A stretch of 22,282 nt of DNA from an uncultured Flavobacteriales bacterium (GCA_903899795.1 CAIUKX010000180.1:1-22282), one strand, 5' to 3'; positions 1-8,212 are shown, counted from the first letter of the stretch. Notes: a model not told the origin generated them from the letters alone. Translations and numbers: made by a program.

Positions 1-1096
1 CTTTCTATCTGCTTATTCTGCAGTAAACCAAGGTCATTGTCATCCAAAAATAATTGGAGCAATGATTGAACAAGCTCAAACACTGGCTTTAACATCGCGT
101 GCATTTCACAATGACGTATTGGGAATCTATGAAAAATATATAACCGAATATTTTGGCTTCGACAAGGTATTACCAATGAATACAGGAGCAGAAGCGGTTG
201 AAACTGCTATCAAATTGTGTAGAAAATGGGCATATGAAAAGAAAGGAATCAACGAAAATCAGGCAACAATAGTTGTTTGTGACGGTAACTTTCACGGTCG
301 TACCACTACAATTGTTTCATTTTCAAATGATCAGGAAGCTAGAAAAAGTTTTGGCCCATTTACACCCGGTTTTGTATCCATTCCATATAATGACGTAGAA
401 GCCTTGGAATCTGTTTTACAACACGACAACATTGCTGGATTTTTGGTAGAACCTATACAAGGTGAAGCTGGAGTTTATGTTCCTTCAGAAGGTTATTTAC
501 TTCAGGCAAAATCACTTTGTGAGAAGTACAATGTCCTTTTTATTGCCGATGAAGTTCAAACGGGCATCGCACGTACTGGAAAATTATTGGCTGTTCATCA
601 CGAAAATGTTCAGCCTGACATCTTAATTTTAGGAAAAGCTATTTCAGGTGGAGTTTATCCAGTTTCAGCTGTATTAGCGAATGATCACATTATGAATGTC
701 ATCAAGCCGGGACAACATGGTTCAACTTTTGGTGGAAACCCAATTGCTGCTAAGGTTGCTATGGCTGCTCTTGAAGTAGTAAAAGATGAAAACTTGGCTG
801 AAAACGCACAATATTTGGGTGAAATTTTCAGAAATGAAATGCAAAAAATCGTTGATAGCACTGACTTAGTTTCAGCAGTAAGGGGTAAAGGATTGCTGAA
901 TGCTATCATCATAAACGATACTCCAGAAAGTAAAACAGCATGGAATTTTTGCGTTCAATTAAAAAACAATGGCCTGTTGGCTAAACCAACTCATGGAAAT
1001 ATCATTCGCTTCGCACCTCCATTGGTAATGACTAAGACACAATTGATGGAATGTGTTGCCATTATCAAAAAAACGGTCGAAGAATTCAAACAATAA
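1..1096 (+). CDS. rocD: Ornithine--oxo-acid aminotransferase, 5'-truncated by window edge
   Basis: This PLP enzyme (class III aminotransferase) transfers the delta-amino group of ornithine to 2-oxoglutarate, giving glutamate-5-semialdehyde, and links arginine and proline metabolism in the cytoplasm. The reading frame is open from base 2. The residues before the first in-frame ATG (position 62) read FLSAYSAVNQGHCHPKIIGA, a conserved stretch of the family, so that ATG is internal and the true start lies before the window. Visible motifs are the cofactor site TGAEAVETAIK, the GNFHGRT segment, the Asp-containing FIADEVQTG, and GKAISGG with the Schiff-base lysine encoded at 635-637. GSTFGGNP follows. 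About 364 residues are visible of a family length near 400. A strong terminator follows within 25 bases, so the gene ends its transcription unit. The family assignment is secure; ornithine specificity is inferred from overall resemblance. Confidence 0.93.
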   Translation, partial: FLSAYSAVNQGHCHPKIIGAMIEQAQTLALTSRAFHNDVLGIYEKYITEYFGFDKVLPMNTGAEAVETAIKLCRKWAYEKKGINENQATIVVCDGNFHGRTTTIVSFSNDQEARKSFGPFTPGFVSIPYNDVEALESVLQHDNIAGFLVEPIQGEAGVYVPSEGYLLQAKSLCEKYNVLFIADEVQTGIARTGKLLAVHHENVQPDILILGKAISGGVYPVSAVLANDHIMNVIKPGQHGSTFGGNPIAAKVAMAALEVVKDENLAENAQYLGEIFRNEMQKIVDSTDLVSAVRGKGLLNAIIINDTPESKTAWNFCVQLKNNGLLAKPTHGNIIRFAPPLVMTKTQLMECVAIIKKTVEEFKQ

Positions 1097-1117
1097 TATC
1101 AATTTTAAACTTTATTG

Positions 1118-1146
1118 AAAAGCTTCCTAAAACGGGAAGCTTTTTT
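1118..1146 (+). terminator. Intrinsic terminator after ornithine aminotransferase gene
   Basis: A perfect 10-bp stem (AAAAGCTTCC at 1118-1127 pairing with GGAAGCTTTT at 1135-1144) with a 7-base loop runs into a six-T tract at 1141-1146. It lies 22 bases after the stop codon on the same strand. This is a classical Rho-independent terminator and separates the gene from the mutase downstream. Confidence 0.88.
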
Positions 1147-1202
1147 CGTTTCAACCCCTTTATTTTACTGCTAAACCGATTCATCAGCAATCAAATGTAC
1201 CG

Positions 1203-1232
1203 TTTGTAAATACATATTTTTTAGTATCTTTG
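1203..1232 (+). promoter_or_regulatory. Bacteroidota-type promoter of the mutase gene
   Basis: TTTG at 1203-1206 and TATCTTTG at 1225-1232 are separated by 18 bases. They match the known Bacteroidota consensus (TTTG around -33 and TAnnTTTG around -7). The expected start of transcription, a few bases beyond 1232, falls only a few bases before the TTG start codon at 1244, so the leader would be very short or nearly absent. Confidence 0.72.
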
Positions 1233-1243
1233 AGTCCTAAAAT

Positions 1244-2662
1244 TTGAAAAAGTTGGCAAAAAAAATAAAATTCGGAACAGACGGTTGGAGAGCAATTATT
1301 GCTGAAGATTTTACCGTTGAAAATGTAATAAGAGTAGCTCAGGCAACAAGTGTTTGGGTAAAAGAAAATTTTGAGAAGCCAAGTATCGTAATAGGTCACG
1401 ACTGCCGTTTTGCTGGAGAATTATTTGTAAATTCTGCTGTAAAAATCTTTATCAGCCATGGTATCAAAGTTAAAATGGCAAAAGGATTTATTTCTACACC
1501 AATGATTTCACTTGCTTGTGTACAATTGGAGTGTTCTTTAGGTGTTGTAATGACAGCAAGTCACAATCCGCCGGAATACAATGGATACAAACTGAAAGCT
1601 CATTACGGAGGACCTTTATCTCCTGAAAAAGTTCAAGAAATCGAAGATATTATTCCTGAAACAAATTCAATTGATATCGAATCAATCTCTATCGAAAATG
1701 CAATTGCTAATGGATTGGTAGAAATTGTCGATTTGGAGACACGCTACGTAAATCACGTAGAAGCAAATTTCGATCTAGAAGCAATCAAAAATTCCGGTTT
1801 GAGATTGGCTTATGATGCTATGTATGGTGCAGGACAAAATGTATTGAGAAGAATTTTACCAGAAACACATTTCATTCATTGTGAATACAATCCTTCTTTC
1901 TATGGACAAGCACCAGAACCAATTGAGAAAAATCTGAAAGAACTCGAAGCATTTATCAAAGCGGATGGAAACATTGACTGTGCATTAGCAACAGATGGGG
2001 ATGCAGATAGAATTGGTTTATACAATGGAAAAGGAGAATTTATTGATTCTCACCATATCATTTTGTTATTGATGCATTACCTGGTTAAATACAAAGGTTT
2101 ATCAGGGAAAGTTGTTACTGCATTCAGTACAACGCCACGAGTTGGTAAATTAGCAGATCATTATCATCTTCCTCACGAAATTGTGAAAATTGGTTTCAAA
2201 TACATCGCTGGAATGATGGTGGAGCAAGATGTTTTGATTGGTGGAGAAGAATCGGGAGGAATTGCAGTAAAAGGGCATATTCCAGAAAGAGATGGAATCT
2301 GGATGGGATTGATCATTTGGGAATTCATGGCGAAATCAGGAAAATCTTTGAACGACTTAATCAAAGAAGTTTATGATATTGTTGGTGGATTCAAATTCGA
2401 AAGAAGTGATCTTCACATTACTGAGGAATTGAAACAAAAAATCATAGCTAACTGCCAGAAAAACAATTATGATTCTTTTGGATCATACAAAGTTGGAGAA
2501 GTAGGAACTATTGATGGTTTCAAATATTTCTTCGACGATAACCGTTGGATGATGATTCGTCCATCTGGAACTGAGCCTGTATTGAGAACATATGCCGAAG
2601 CTCCGACGATTGAGGAAGTTCGAAAAATTCTAAAAATGACAGAGGAAACAATCTGTAAATAG
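1244..2662 (+). CDS. Phosphoglucomutase/phosphomannomutase (alpha-D-phosphohexomutase)
   Basis: This enzyme of the phosphohexomutase superfamily moves phosphate between C1 and C6 of hexoses (glucose, mannose or a relative), supplying sugar 1-phosphates for nucleotide-sugar and glycan synthesis. All four active-site blocks are intact: the phosphoserine loop TASHNP (Ser106), the Mg-binding DGDADR (251-256), the sugar-binding GGEESGG (333-339) and the phosphate-binding RPSGTEP (439-445). At 472 residues its length is normal. The start must be TTG (1244, or TTG at 1253): an in-frame stop lies at 1238-1240 and the conserved KFGTDGWRA begins at residue 9, so no ATG is available. The gene has its own promoter and terminator and appears monocistronic. 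Substrate preference (glucose, mannose or both) cannot be read from the sequence. Confidence 0.93.
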   Translation: MKKLAKKIKFGTDGWRAIIAEDFTVENVIRVAQATSVWVKENFEKPSIVIGHDCRFAGELFVNSAVKIFISHGIKVKMAKGFISTPMISLACVQLECSLGVVMTASHNPPEYNGYKLKAHYGGPLSPEKVQEIEDIIPETNSIDIESISIENAIANGLVEIVDLETRYVNHVEANFDLEAIKNSGLRLAYDAMYGAGQNVLRRILPETHFIHCEYNPSFYGQAPEPIEKNLKELEAFIKADGNIDCALATDGDADRIGLYNGKGEFIDSHHIILLLMHYLVKYKGLSGKVVTAFSTTPRVGKLADHYHLPHEIVKIGFKYIAGMMVEQDVLIGGEESGGIAVKGHIPERDGIWMGLIIWEFMAKSGKSLNDLIKEVYDIVGGFKFERSDLHITEELKQKIIANCQKNNYDSFGSYKVGEVGTIDGFKYFFDDNRWMMIRPSGTEPVLRTYAEAPTIEEVRKILKMTEETICK

Positions 2663-2681
2663 AAAAATACTAGAATTAATT

Positions 2682-2726
2682 ATGACCGTATGTCCAATTT
2701 TAAAATGGGGATATACGGTCATTTTT
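2682..2726 (+). terminator. Intrinsic terminator after the mutase gene
   Basis: A perfect 10-bp outer stem (ATGACCGTAT at 2682-2691 with ATACGGTCAT at 2713-2722) encloses a smaller inner pairing of TCC with GGA, and is followed by a short T-run at 2722-2726. It begins 19 bases after the stop codon on the same strand. Confidence 0.8.
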
Positions 2727-2772
2727 ATCCTGCAAACATCTAAATCAAATTAAACGTCCTGAAAAATAAATT

Positions 2773-2803
2773 TTAGACAGTTGCCAATAAATTGTTTTCT
2801 TTG
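2773..2803 (+). promoter_or_regulatory. Possible promoter of aroC
   Basis: TTTCTTTG at 2796-2803 matches TAnnTTTG except for one base. TTAG at 2773-2776, 19 bases upstream, is a partial match to the -33 TTTG. It lies 26 bases before the aroC start and downstream of a terminator, so a promoter is needed about here. The motif match itself is weak. Confidence 0.35.
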
Positions 2804-2829
2804 TGAAATACAAATAAGATTCAAATCGT

Positions 2830-3903
2830 ATGGCAGGATCATCATTCGGAACTATCTTCAGACTTACAACTTTTGGTGAATCTCATGGCCAGGCTATTGG
2901 CGGAGTTATCGACGGAGTTCCATCCAATTTCAAATTGAATTTAGATGAAATTCAACATGAATTGGATCGAAGAAAACCGGGACAATCAGCTATCGTTACA
3001 CAACGTAAAGAGTCGGACACGGTTCAATTTCTATCAGGAATTTTCGATGGAAAAACAACAGGCGCTTCGATTGGGTTTATGATTCAAAACGATGATCAAC
3101 GTTCCAATGATTATGACCATATCAAAGATGTTTTCAGGCCATCCCATGCTGACTTCACCTATCAAAAAAAATACGAAAACAGAGATTACCGCGGTGGTGG
3201 AAGATCAAGTGCTCGTGAAACGGCGTGTAGGGTTGTAGCCGGAGCCATTGCCAAACAAATTCTTTCATCCCAAAACATCTGCATTCAAGGTTATGTTGAC
3301 CAAGTTGGTTCAATTAAACTTTCGGAATACGAAATGAAACATTTGGACTATTCCTATATTGAGAAAAATCCTGTTCGCTGCCCTAGTCAACTAACAGCGG
3401 AAGAAATGGAAGAACTCATCCGTCAGGTTAGGAAAGATGGTGATACAATCGGTGGCTGTGTTCGTTGTGAAATTACGGGAGTTCCAATTGGTTTGGGGGA
3501 ACCAGTATTTGATCGCCTTCATGCTGAATTAGGGAAAGCAATGCTTTCCATCAATGCCGCAAAAGGATTTGAATACGGTTCAGGTTTTGATGGTGTTGAA
3601 ATGCGGGGTTCGCAGCACAATGATGCCTTCAATCCGGATGGAAGTACAGTCACTAATTTCAGCGGTGGAATTCAGGGTGGAATTTCAAATGGAATGCCCA
3701 TCTATTTTCGGGTAGCATTCAAACCCGTTGCTACAATTATGCAGGAGCAAAATTCAATCGATAAGATGGGGAATTCTGCAAAAGTATCTGGGAAAGGCCG
3801 TCATGATCCTTGTGTAGTTCCACGTGCAGTTCCTATCGTTGAATCCATGGCAGCTATTGTAATATTGGATTTTCTGCTTCGAAACAACGCTCGTATCTCG
3901 TAA
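2830..3903 (+). CDS. aroC: Chorismate synthase
   Basis: It catalyses the last step of the shikimate pathway: 5-enolpyruvylshikimate-3-phosphate loses phosphate to give chorismate, using reduced FMN, in the cytoplasm. Chorismate feeds aromatic amino acids, folate and menaquinone. The family signatures are all visible: TFGESHGQAIGG near the N-terminus (His19), the RPSHADFTY block, the GGGRSSARETACRVVAGA segment, and FSGGIQGGISNGMPI followed by a RVAFKP strand near the C-terminus. The 357-residue length is normal and the protein is complete. The start is ATG 2830, because the conserved SFGTIFRLTTFGESHG starts four residues later. The stop codon directly abuts the ATG of the next gene (TAA at 3901-3903, ATG at 3904), so the two are probably co-transcribed and translationally coupled. 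Confidence 0.96.
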   Translation: MAGSSFGTIFRLTTFGESHGQAIGGVIDGVPSNFKLNLDEIQHELDRRKPGQSAIVTQRKESDTVQFLSGIFDGKTTGASIGFMIQNDDQRSNDYDHIKDVFRPSHADFTYQKKYENRDYRGGGRSSARETACRVVAGAIAKQILSSQNICIQGYVDQVGSIKLSEYEMKHLDYSYIEKNPVRCPSQLTAEEMEELIRQVRKDGDTIGGCVRCEITGVPIGLGEPVFDRLHAELGKAMLSINAAKGFEYGSGFDGVEMRGSQHNDAFNPDGSTVTNFSGGIQGGISNGMPIYFRVAFKPVATIMQEQNSIDKMGNSAKVSGKGRHDPCVVPRAVPIVESMAAIVILDFLLRNNARIS

Positions 3904-5727
3904 ATGAATTCATTGAAAACTGTTATATCCAACATATTAAATCACAAATTCTTTCTTGTTTTTGTAGTTCTTACCTGTTTGTATACACAAGGCCGGCAAA
4001 GTGATAAATATTTCGGCTGGACGAATGAGAAAAATATTTTACCCGAGCATATGCTCAATATCCACACAGATGGCGCAGGGTATTATTCATACCTCCCTCA
4101 ATGGTTCATTTATCCTGATAAGCCGTACTTTAGCTTCATAGAAAGCATTTCCAAAAAACATAATACAGGAAGTTTTGCCTCCGGAATAGGGTATGATTAT
4201 GTCAAACACCAAGGAGTTGTTAAGTATTATATTGGTACTGCTGTTTGTATTTCTCCTTTTTTTCTAACAAATCATTGGATCAATAAAGGTGACGGATATT
4301 CCAGAGATTATCAACTTTCAGTTTCTCTAGCAGCTTTATTCTATTGGTTAATCGGAATTATCGGACTCATCAAACTGCTTCAACGTTTTGAAATTTCCAA
4401 TTCCGCCATTGCTCTTCTTATACTTATTGTATCGTTGGGAACTAACCTAAATTTCTACACTGTCTATTTTCCATCGTTCTCGCATGTATATTCTTTCTGC
4501 TGGATTAGCTGGTTTCTTTATTTTGGGGTATCTTGGACTAAAACCAAAAAGAATAAATTTCTCTTCTTGCTTGCATTTGCTCTTGGTCTGGTTTTCATCA
4601 TCCGTCCTACTAATGTTATTATTGCCTTGATGATTCCTTTCCTCTTTCAAAATTTCAGGGACTTCATTTCAACACTTAAAACTTCAATTACAAACAATAA
4701 ATTGATTTGGATTTCATCTGTTGCTATCTTCATTCTCCTAGTATTTTTGCAAATCCTTACTATTCATTCGCAAACCGGTAAATGGTCACTGAACACATAT
4801 ACCACTGAACACTTTGAATTTCTTACTAATCCAAAAATACCAGAAGTATTATTCGGATATCGAAAAGGATTTTTCGTGTATGCACCAATTATGTTATTAT
4901 TGCTTCCTGCTATTTTTTTCCTACGAAAAAAAGGTTCTTATTTCTTTCTCGGTTGGTCATCGGTATTTCTGGTTTTCGTTTACCTAACATCTTCCTGGTG
5001 GTGTTGGTGGTATGGAGGAGGACTTGGAATGCGAACATTTATCGATTTTTTACCCTTACTTGTAATTCCGATTGCGGTGATGTTTCAATATCTTAGACTC
5101 AGCGTAAAATGGATGATCTTACCCGTCACATTTGCCGGTATTTATTTCTATCAAATACTCCAAATTCAATACAACCGAAACATCCTACATTATGATATCA
5201 TGACCAAGGAAAGCTTCTGGAGAATTTTTCTCAAAACCGATAAACGTTTTTCCTGGATGCTCCATTTCAAAGAAGATCATATTTCTTCTTCGCTGATTAT
5301 ACATCAGAAGACTCTATATTTCGATTATTCACCCATAAAAGGAAAAAGAATCAATGTTTCGCAATCTAAAGAAATTGTACTAAAACAAGATATGATAGAT
5401 CCGAGTATACTTTTTGTTCCCGATTCCAGTTGGATAAACTCAAATGTTGGAATTCGTATTTCAGGAGAAATGAAAATTAGTAATCCAGAAAGTAATCCTG
5501 CATTTGAAATTCGTTTGTTTAAAGATGGTAAATCAACAACAATGAGTCCACAATTTATTGGTTTCGATATCGATCATGTCGATCAAATTCAAAAATTTTC
5601 AAGAGATTTCGACTACAAAAAAAGCTATTCAACTTTTGATTTCATAACAATCCGACTGCTAAAAGGTGCTCCACCGACCACAGTAAAAGATTTGAAAGTT
5701 GATTTTTTTGCTCTAAAAAGGGAATAA
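3904..5727 (+). CDS. Multi-pass membrane protein, GT-C/GT39-like glycosyltransferase candidate
   Basis: Residues 1 to about 420 form roughly ten hydrophobic segments; the remaining ~180 are soluble and beta-rich in look. The first long loop carries HTDGAGYYSYLP (Asp56), which resembles the acidic first-loop motif of lipid-phosphosugar-dependent GT-C enzymes (PMT/ArnT type). A tryptophan-rich SSWWCWWYGGGLGMR followed by FIDFLP lies near residue 370; I associate it with large Bacteroidota membrane proteins of this type. A likely role is transfer of a sugar from a lipid carrier to an envelope polymer or protein on the outer face of the inner membrane. That role is inferred; no catalytic residue is proven. 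The gene starts at the base after the aroC stop, so expression is probably tied to it although no pathway link is obvious. No strong terminator follows; only a 5-bp stem with a large loop appears near 5722-5753. Confidence 0.68.
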   Translation: MNSLKTVISNILNHKFFLVFVVLTCLYTQGRQSDKYFGWTNEKNILPEHMLNIHTDGAGYYSYLPQWFIYPDKPYFSFIESISKKHNTGSFASGIGYDYVKHQGVVKYYIGTAVCISPFFLTNHWINKGDGYSRDYQLSVSLAALFYWLIGIIGLIKLLQRFEISNSAIALLILIVSLGTNLNFYTVYFPSFSHVYSFCWISWFLYFGVSWTKTKKNKFLFLLAFALGLVFIIRPTNVIIALMIPFLFQNFRDFISTLKTSITNNKLIWISSVAIFILLVFLQILTIHSQTGKWSLNTYTTEHFEFLTNPKIPEVLFGYRKGFFVYAPIMLLLLPAIFFLRKKGSYFFLGWSSVFLVFVYLTSSWWCWWYGGGLGMRTFIDFLPLLVIPIAVMFQYLRLSVKWMILPVTFAGIYFYQILQIQYNRNILHYDIMTKESFWRIFLKTDKRFSWMLHFKEDHISSSLIIHQKTLYFDYSPIKGKRINVSQSKEIVLKQDMIDPSILFVPDSSWINSNVGIRISGEMKISNPESNPAFEIRLFKDGKSTTMSPQFIGFDIDHVDQIQKFSRDFDYKKSYSTFDFITIRLLKGAPPTTVKDLKVDFFALKRE

Positions 5728-5789
5728 GTAATAGAATTTCATTCCTAAATATTAATCGAACTCTGGTTACTATTTTCTAAAGTCTTTCC

Positions 5790-5797
5790 TATCTTTG
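5790..5797 (+). promoter_or_regulatory. -7 promoter element of the DUF4293/ABC-F operon
   Basis: TATCTTTG at 5790-5797 is a full match to TAnnTTTG. No good -33 TTTG is seen 18-21 bases upstream. It decides a gene start: a possible TTG start codon at 5795 lies inside this element and would not be transcribed, so ATG 5816 is the start. Confidence 0.62.
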
Positions 5798-5815
5798 CAA
5801 GAAATAATAAACAGT

Positions 5816-6292
5816 ATGATTCAACGCATTCAAACAGTCTATCTTTTAGCTTCAGCAATCTGTCTTTCTGTTGTGCTTTTTGGAAGAAGTGTCTTAATCT
5901 ATTTCATCGGAAGCACGATTCAAACGTATCAGATGACTATCTATGGAATCACGGATCAAGAAAAAACATCTTACCAAAGCTCACTTAATCTGCCTTTTTA
6001 CATTCTTTCTGTGCTGACAATCGGGCTTGTGCTTTTCGCCATTTTTTCATTCAAAAACCTCAATCGTCAAGGTATGATCACTCGAATTGCCGCACTTTTA
6101 TATGGTATACAAATTATCGGTATAGTGATCGTTTATTTCATGCACGACATTAAAATCGATGGGATGCCAGCAAACGCGATGATTGGTTCAGGATTCTACA
6201 TTCTTGCTATAGGGTTTCCATTCTTATTTTTAGCCAATAATGGCATTAAACGCGACAAAAAATTGCTCGATTCATTGAATCGTCTCCGTTAA
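5816..6292 (+). CDS. DUF4293 family four-helix membrane protein
   Basis: This is a small inner-membrane protein of unknown function, found (as I recall) almost only in Bacteroidota. It has 158 residues and four hydrophobic segments, at about residues 8-28, 60-78, 89-108 and 122-140. The N-terminus MIQRIQTVYLL and the C-terminus DSLNRLR are the conserved ends of the family as I remember it. I chose ATG 5816 rather than the in-frame TTG at 5795, which lies within the promoter -7 box. The ABC-F gene begins two bases after its stop, so both are one operon read from the promoter at 5790. The pairing does not reveal its job. Confidence 0.8.
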   Translation: MIQRIQTVYLLASAICLSVVLFGRSVLIYFIGSTIQTYQMTIYGITDQEKTSYQSSLNLPFYILSVLTIGLVLFAIFSFKNLNRQGMITRIAALLYGIQIIGIVIVYFMHDIKIDGMPANAMIGSGFYILAIGFPFLFLANNGIKRDKKLLDSLNRLR

Positions 6293-6294
6293 TC

Positions 6295-8175
6295 ATGAAT
6301 CTTCTTTCCGTAGAAAACATCACCAAAACATTTGGTGCAAGAACAATATTTAAAGACCTTACATTTGGGGTTGATCAAGGTCAAAAAGTAGCTATTGTAG
6401 CAAAAAACGGAAGTGGAAAGACCACACTTTTGAGATGTTTAATTGATTTGGATCAAGTTGATACCGGAAGAATCGTTTTCAGAAACGGCATTCGTGTCGC
6501 ATTCATGGAACAATCCGAAAATCTGAAAGAAAATCATACCATCATGGAAGAAGTTTTTTCCCATGATTTACCTGAACTTCAAGCTGTAAAAGCTTACAAT
6601 TTGGCGATGCTTTCGGGAGATGAAGATGCAATTTCTAAATCGTTTGAAACCATCACTGAATTGAATGCTTGGGACACCGAAAACAAAGTGCACCAAATTT
6701 TGGCTGTCCTCAAACTGGAAGATACGACTCAACGAATCGAAAGTCTCTCCGGTGGACAAAAAAAACGAGTTGCATTGGCCAAAGTTTTAATCGGTGAACC
6801 CGATTTCTTGATCTTGGATGAGCCTACCAATCACTTGGATTTGGACATGATTGAATGGCTGGAAGAATATCTTTCAAAGTCAAAATCAACAATCTTGATG
6901 GTTACTCACGACCGTTATTTCTTGGAAGTGGTTTGTGATACTATTTTGGAATTGGAAGATCAAACAATCTATAAATACAAAGGTAATTTCTCTTATTATC
7001 TGGAGAAAAAAGCGGAGCGACAAGAGCAATTGGAGTCGACCATTGACAAGGCTCGTAATACAATGCGAAAAGAGCTGGACTGGATCCGTCGTCAACCAAA
7101 AGCCCGGGGAACCAAACAAAAAGCAAGAGTTGATTCGTTTCAGGATTTGAAACAAGTAGCGACACAACGCATCAATGAAGACGAGTTGGATATTCCTGTC
7201 AAAATGGAAAGACTAGGTTCGAAAATATTGGAAATCCACAAGATGAACAAAGCCTTTGGTGACAAAAAAATCATCAATGATTTTACATACGTTGTAAAAC
7301 GCAAAGAACGGGTTGGAATTGTCGGTAACAACGGAACCGGTAAATCTACTTTTCTAAATATGATTCAAGGACTAGAACCTTTAGATAAAGGAACGATCTC
7401 CATTGGTGACACCATCACTTTCGGATACTTCAATCAGGATTTAATCCAAGTCGATGAAGACAAAAAAGTAATCGATGTAATTCGGGATATCGCCGAATAT
7501 ATTCCGCTTGAAAAAGGAAAAACGATGAGTGCCGCTTATTTTCTGGAAAAATTTCTTTTCCCGAGAGATATGCAGTACAATTACGTATATAAATTAAGCG
7601 GAGGAGAAAAACGTCGTCTCAAATTGATGACAGTTTTGATGAAAAATCCAAATTTCCTGATTCTGGATGAGCCTACTAACGATCTTGATATTTTCGTAAT
7701 GAGTGTTCTGGAAGAATATCTTCGGAATTTTCAAGGTTGCCTGATCGTTGTTTCACACGACCGTTACTTCATGGATAAAATGGTAGATCACCTGTTTGTC
7801 TTTGATGGTACAGGAGAAATCAAAGATGTATTCGGAAACTACACAATCTACCGTCAAAACCTTGCACAACAAAACCGTGAAGATAAAAAAGCACAAAGTG
7901 AAAAGAAAGTTGTAGAAATTCAACCCGTTATTCAAGTCGAAAAACCACAGGAAAAACGAAAATTAAACTTCAAGGAGAAAGTTGAGTTTAAAAACATCGA
8001 GGCTGATTTGGAAAAATTGGAAAATGAAAAAGGCATTCTTACTCAAAAACTTTCTGATCCATCGCTCTCCAACAAAGAATTAATTGATGCAGGAAACAGA
8101 ATGACTGATGTCATTAATGAATTAGAAACAAAAACAGAACGCTGGCTTGAATTAGCTGAATTTGCTAATGAATAA
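6295..8175 (+). CDS. ABC-F family ATPase (Uup-like), ribosome-associated
   Basis: A soluble protein of 626 residues with two ABC ATPase domains and no membrane segments, as in ABC-F factors that act on the ribosome rather than in transport. Domain 1 has Walker A AKNGSGKTT (36-44), signature LSGGQ (151-155) and Walker B LILDEP (172-177). The charged interdomain linker (about 225-300) includes RRQPKARGTKQKAR. Domain 2 has GNNGTGKST (344-352), LSGGE (434-438) and LILDEP (455-460). The C-terminal ~90 residues form a charged coiled coil, typical of the Uup branch. Domain 1 starts its P-loop with Ala36 where Gly is canonical; domain 2 has Gly. The linker is short, without the long extension of antibiotic-resistance ABC-F proteins, so a housekeeping translation role is more likely. 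It is the second gene of an operon with the DUF4293 gene and meets a convergent gene at 8180-8212. Confidence 0.9.
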   Translation: MNLLSVENITKTFGARTIFKDLTFGVDQGQKVAIVAKNGSGKTTLLRCLIDLDQVDTGRIVFRNGIRVAFMEQSENLKENHTIMEEVFSHDLPELQAVKAYNLAMLSGDEDAISKSFETITELNAWDTENKVHQILAVLKLEDTTQRIESLSGGQKKRVALAKVLIGEPDFLILDEPTNHLDLDMIEWLEEYLSKSKSTILMVTHDRYFLEVVCDTILELEDQTIYKYKGNFSYYLEKKAERQEQLESTIDKARNTMRKELDWIRRQPKARGTKQKARVDSFQDLKQVATQRINEDELDIPVKMERLGSKILEIHKMNKAFGDKKIINDFTYVVKRKERVGIVGNNGTGKSTFLNMIQGLEPLDKGTISIGDTITFGYFNQDLIQVDEDKKVIDVIRDIAEYIPLEKGKTMSAAYFLEKFLFPRDMQYNYVYKLSGGEKRRLKLMTVLMKNPNFLILDEPTNDLDIFVMSVLEEYLRNFQGCLIVVSHDRYFMDKMVDHLFVFDGTGEIKDVFGNYTIYRQNLAQQNREDKKAQSEKKVVEIQPVIQVEKPQEKRKLNFKEKVEFKNIEADLEKLENEKGILTQKLSDPSLSNKELIDAGNRMTDVINELETKTERWLELAEFANE

Positions 8176-8179
8176 AATT

Positions 8180-8212
8180 CCTTAGATCCGTTGCAATGCA
8201 ACGGATCTAAGG
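8180..8212. repeat. 33-bp near-perfect palindrome at convergent gene ends, probable two-way terminator
   Basis: Arms of 16 bases (CCTTAGATCCGTTGCA at 8180-8195 and its exact reverse complement at 8197-8212) flank one central A, or a 14-bp stem with a 5-base loop when folded. It begins 4 bases after the ABC-F stop and overlaps the stop codon of the opposite gene (8207-8209). The flanks are T-rich on either exit (TTTACAAAT on +, AATTTTATT on -) but without a long T-run. It could end transcription from both sides. Its inner 14 bases recur at 19475-19488, which suggests a dispersed palindromic repeat. Confidence 0.7.

Noticed and set aside
62..64. ATG at 62 as the start of the ornithine aminotransferase gene
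   Set aside because: The frame is open upstream to the window edge and encodes conserved family residues, so the gene is cut by the window and this ATG is internal.
5722..5753. Possible terminator after the first membrane glycosyltransferase gene
   Set aside because: Only a 5-bp GGAAT/ATTCC stem with a large loop and no T-run.
6886..7167. Open frames on the opposite strand and in other frames within the ABC-F gene
   Set aside because: They overlap a gene with intact family motifs, have no recognisable domain and no promoter match; they are coding shadows.
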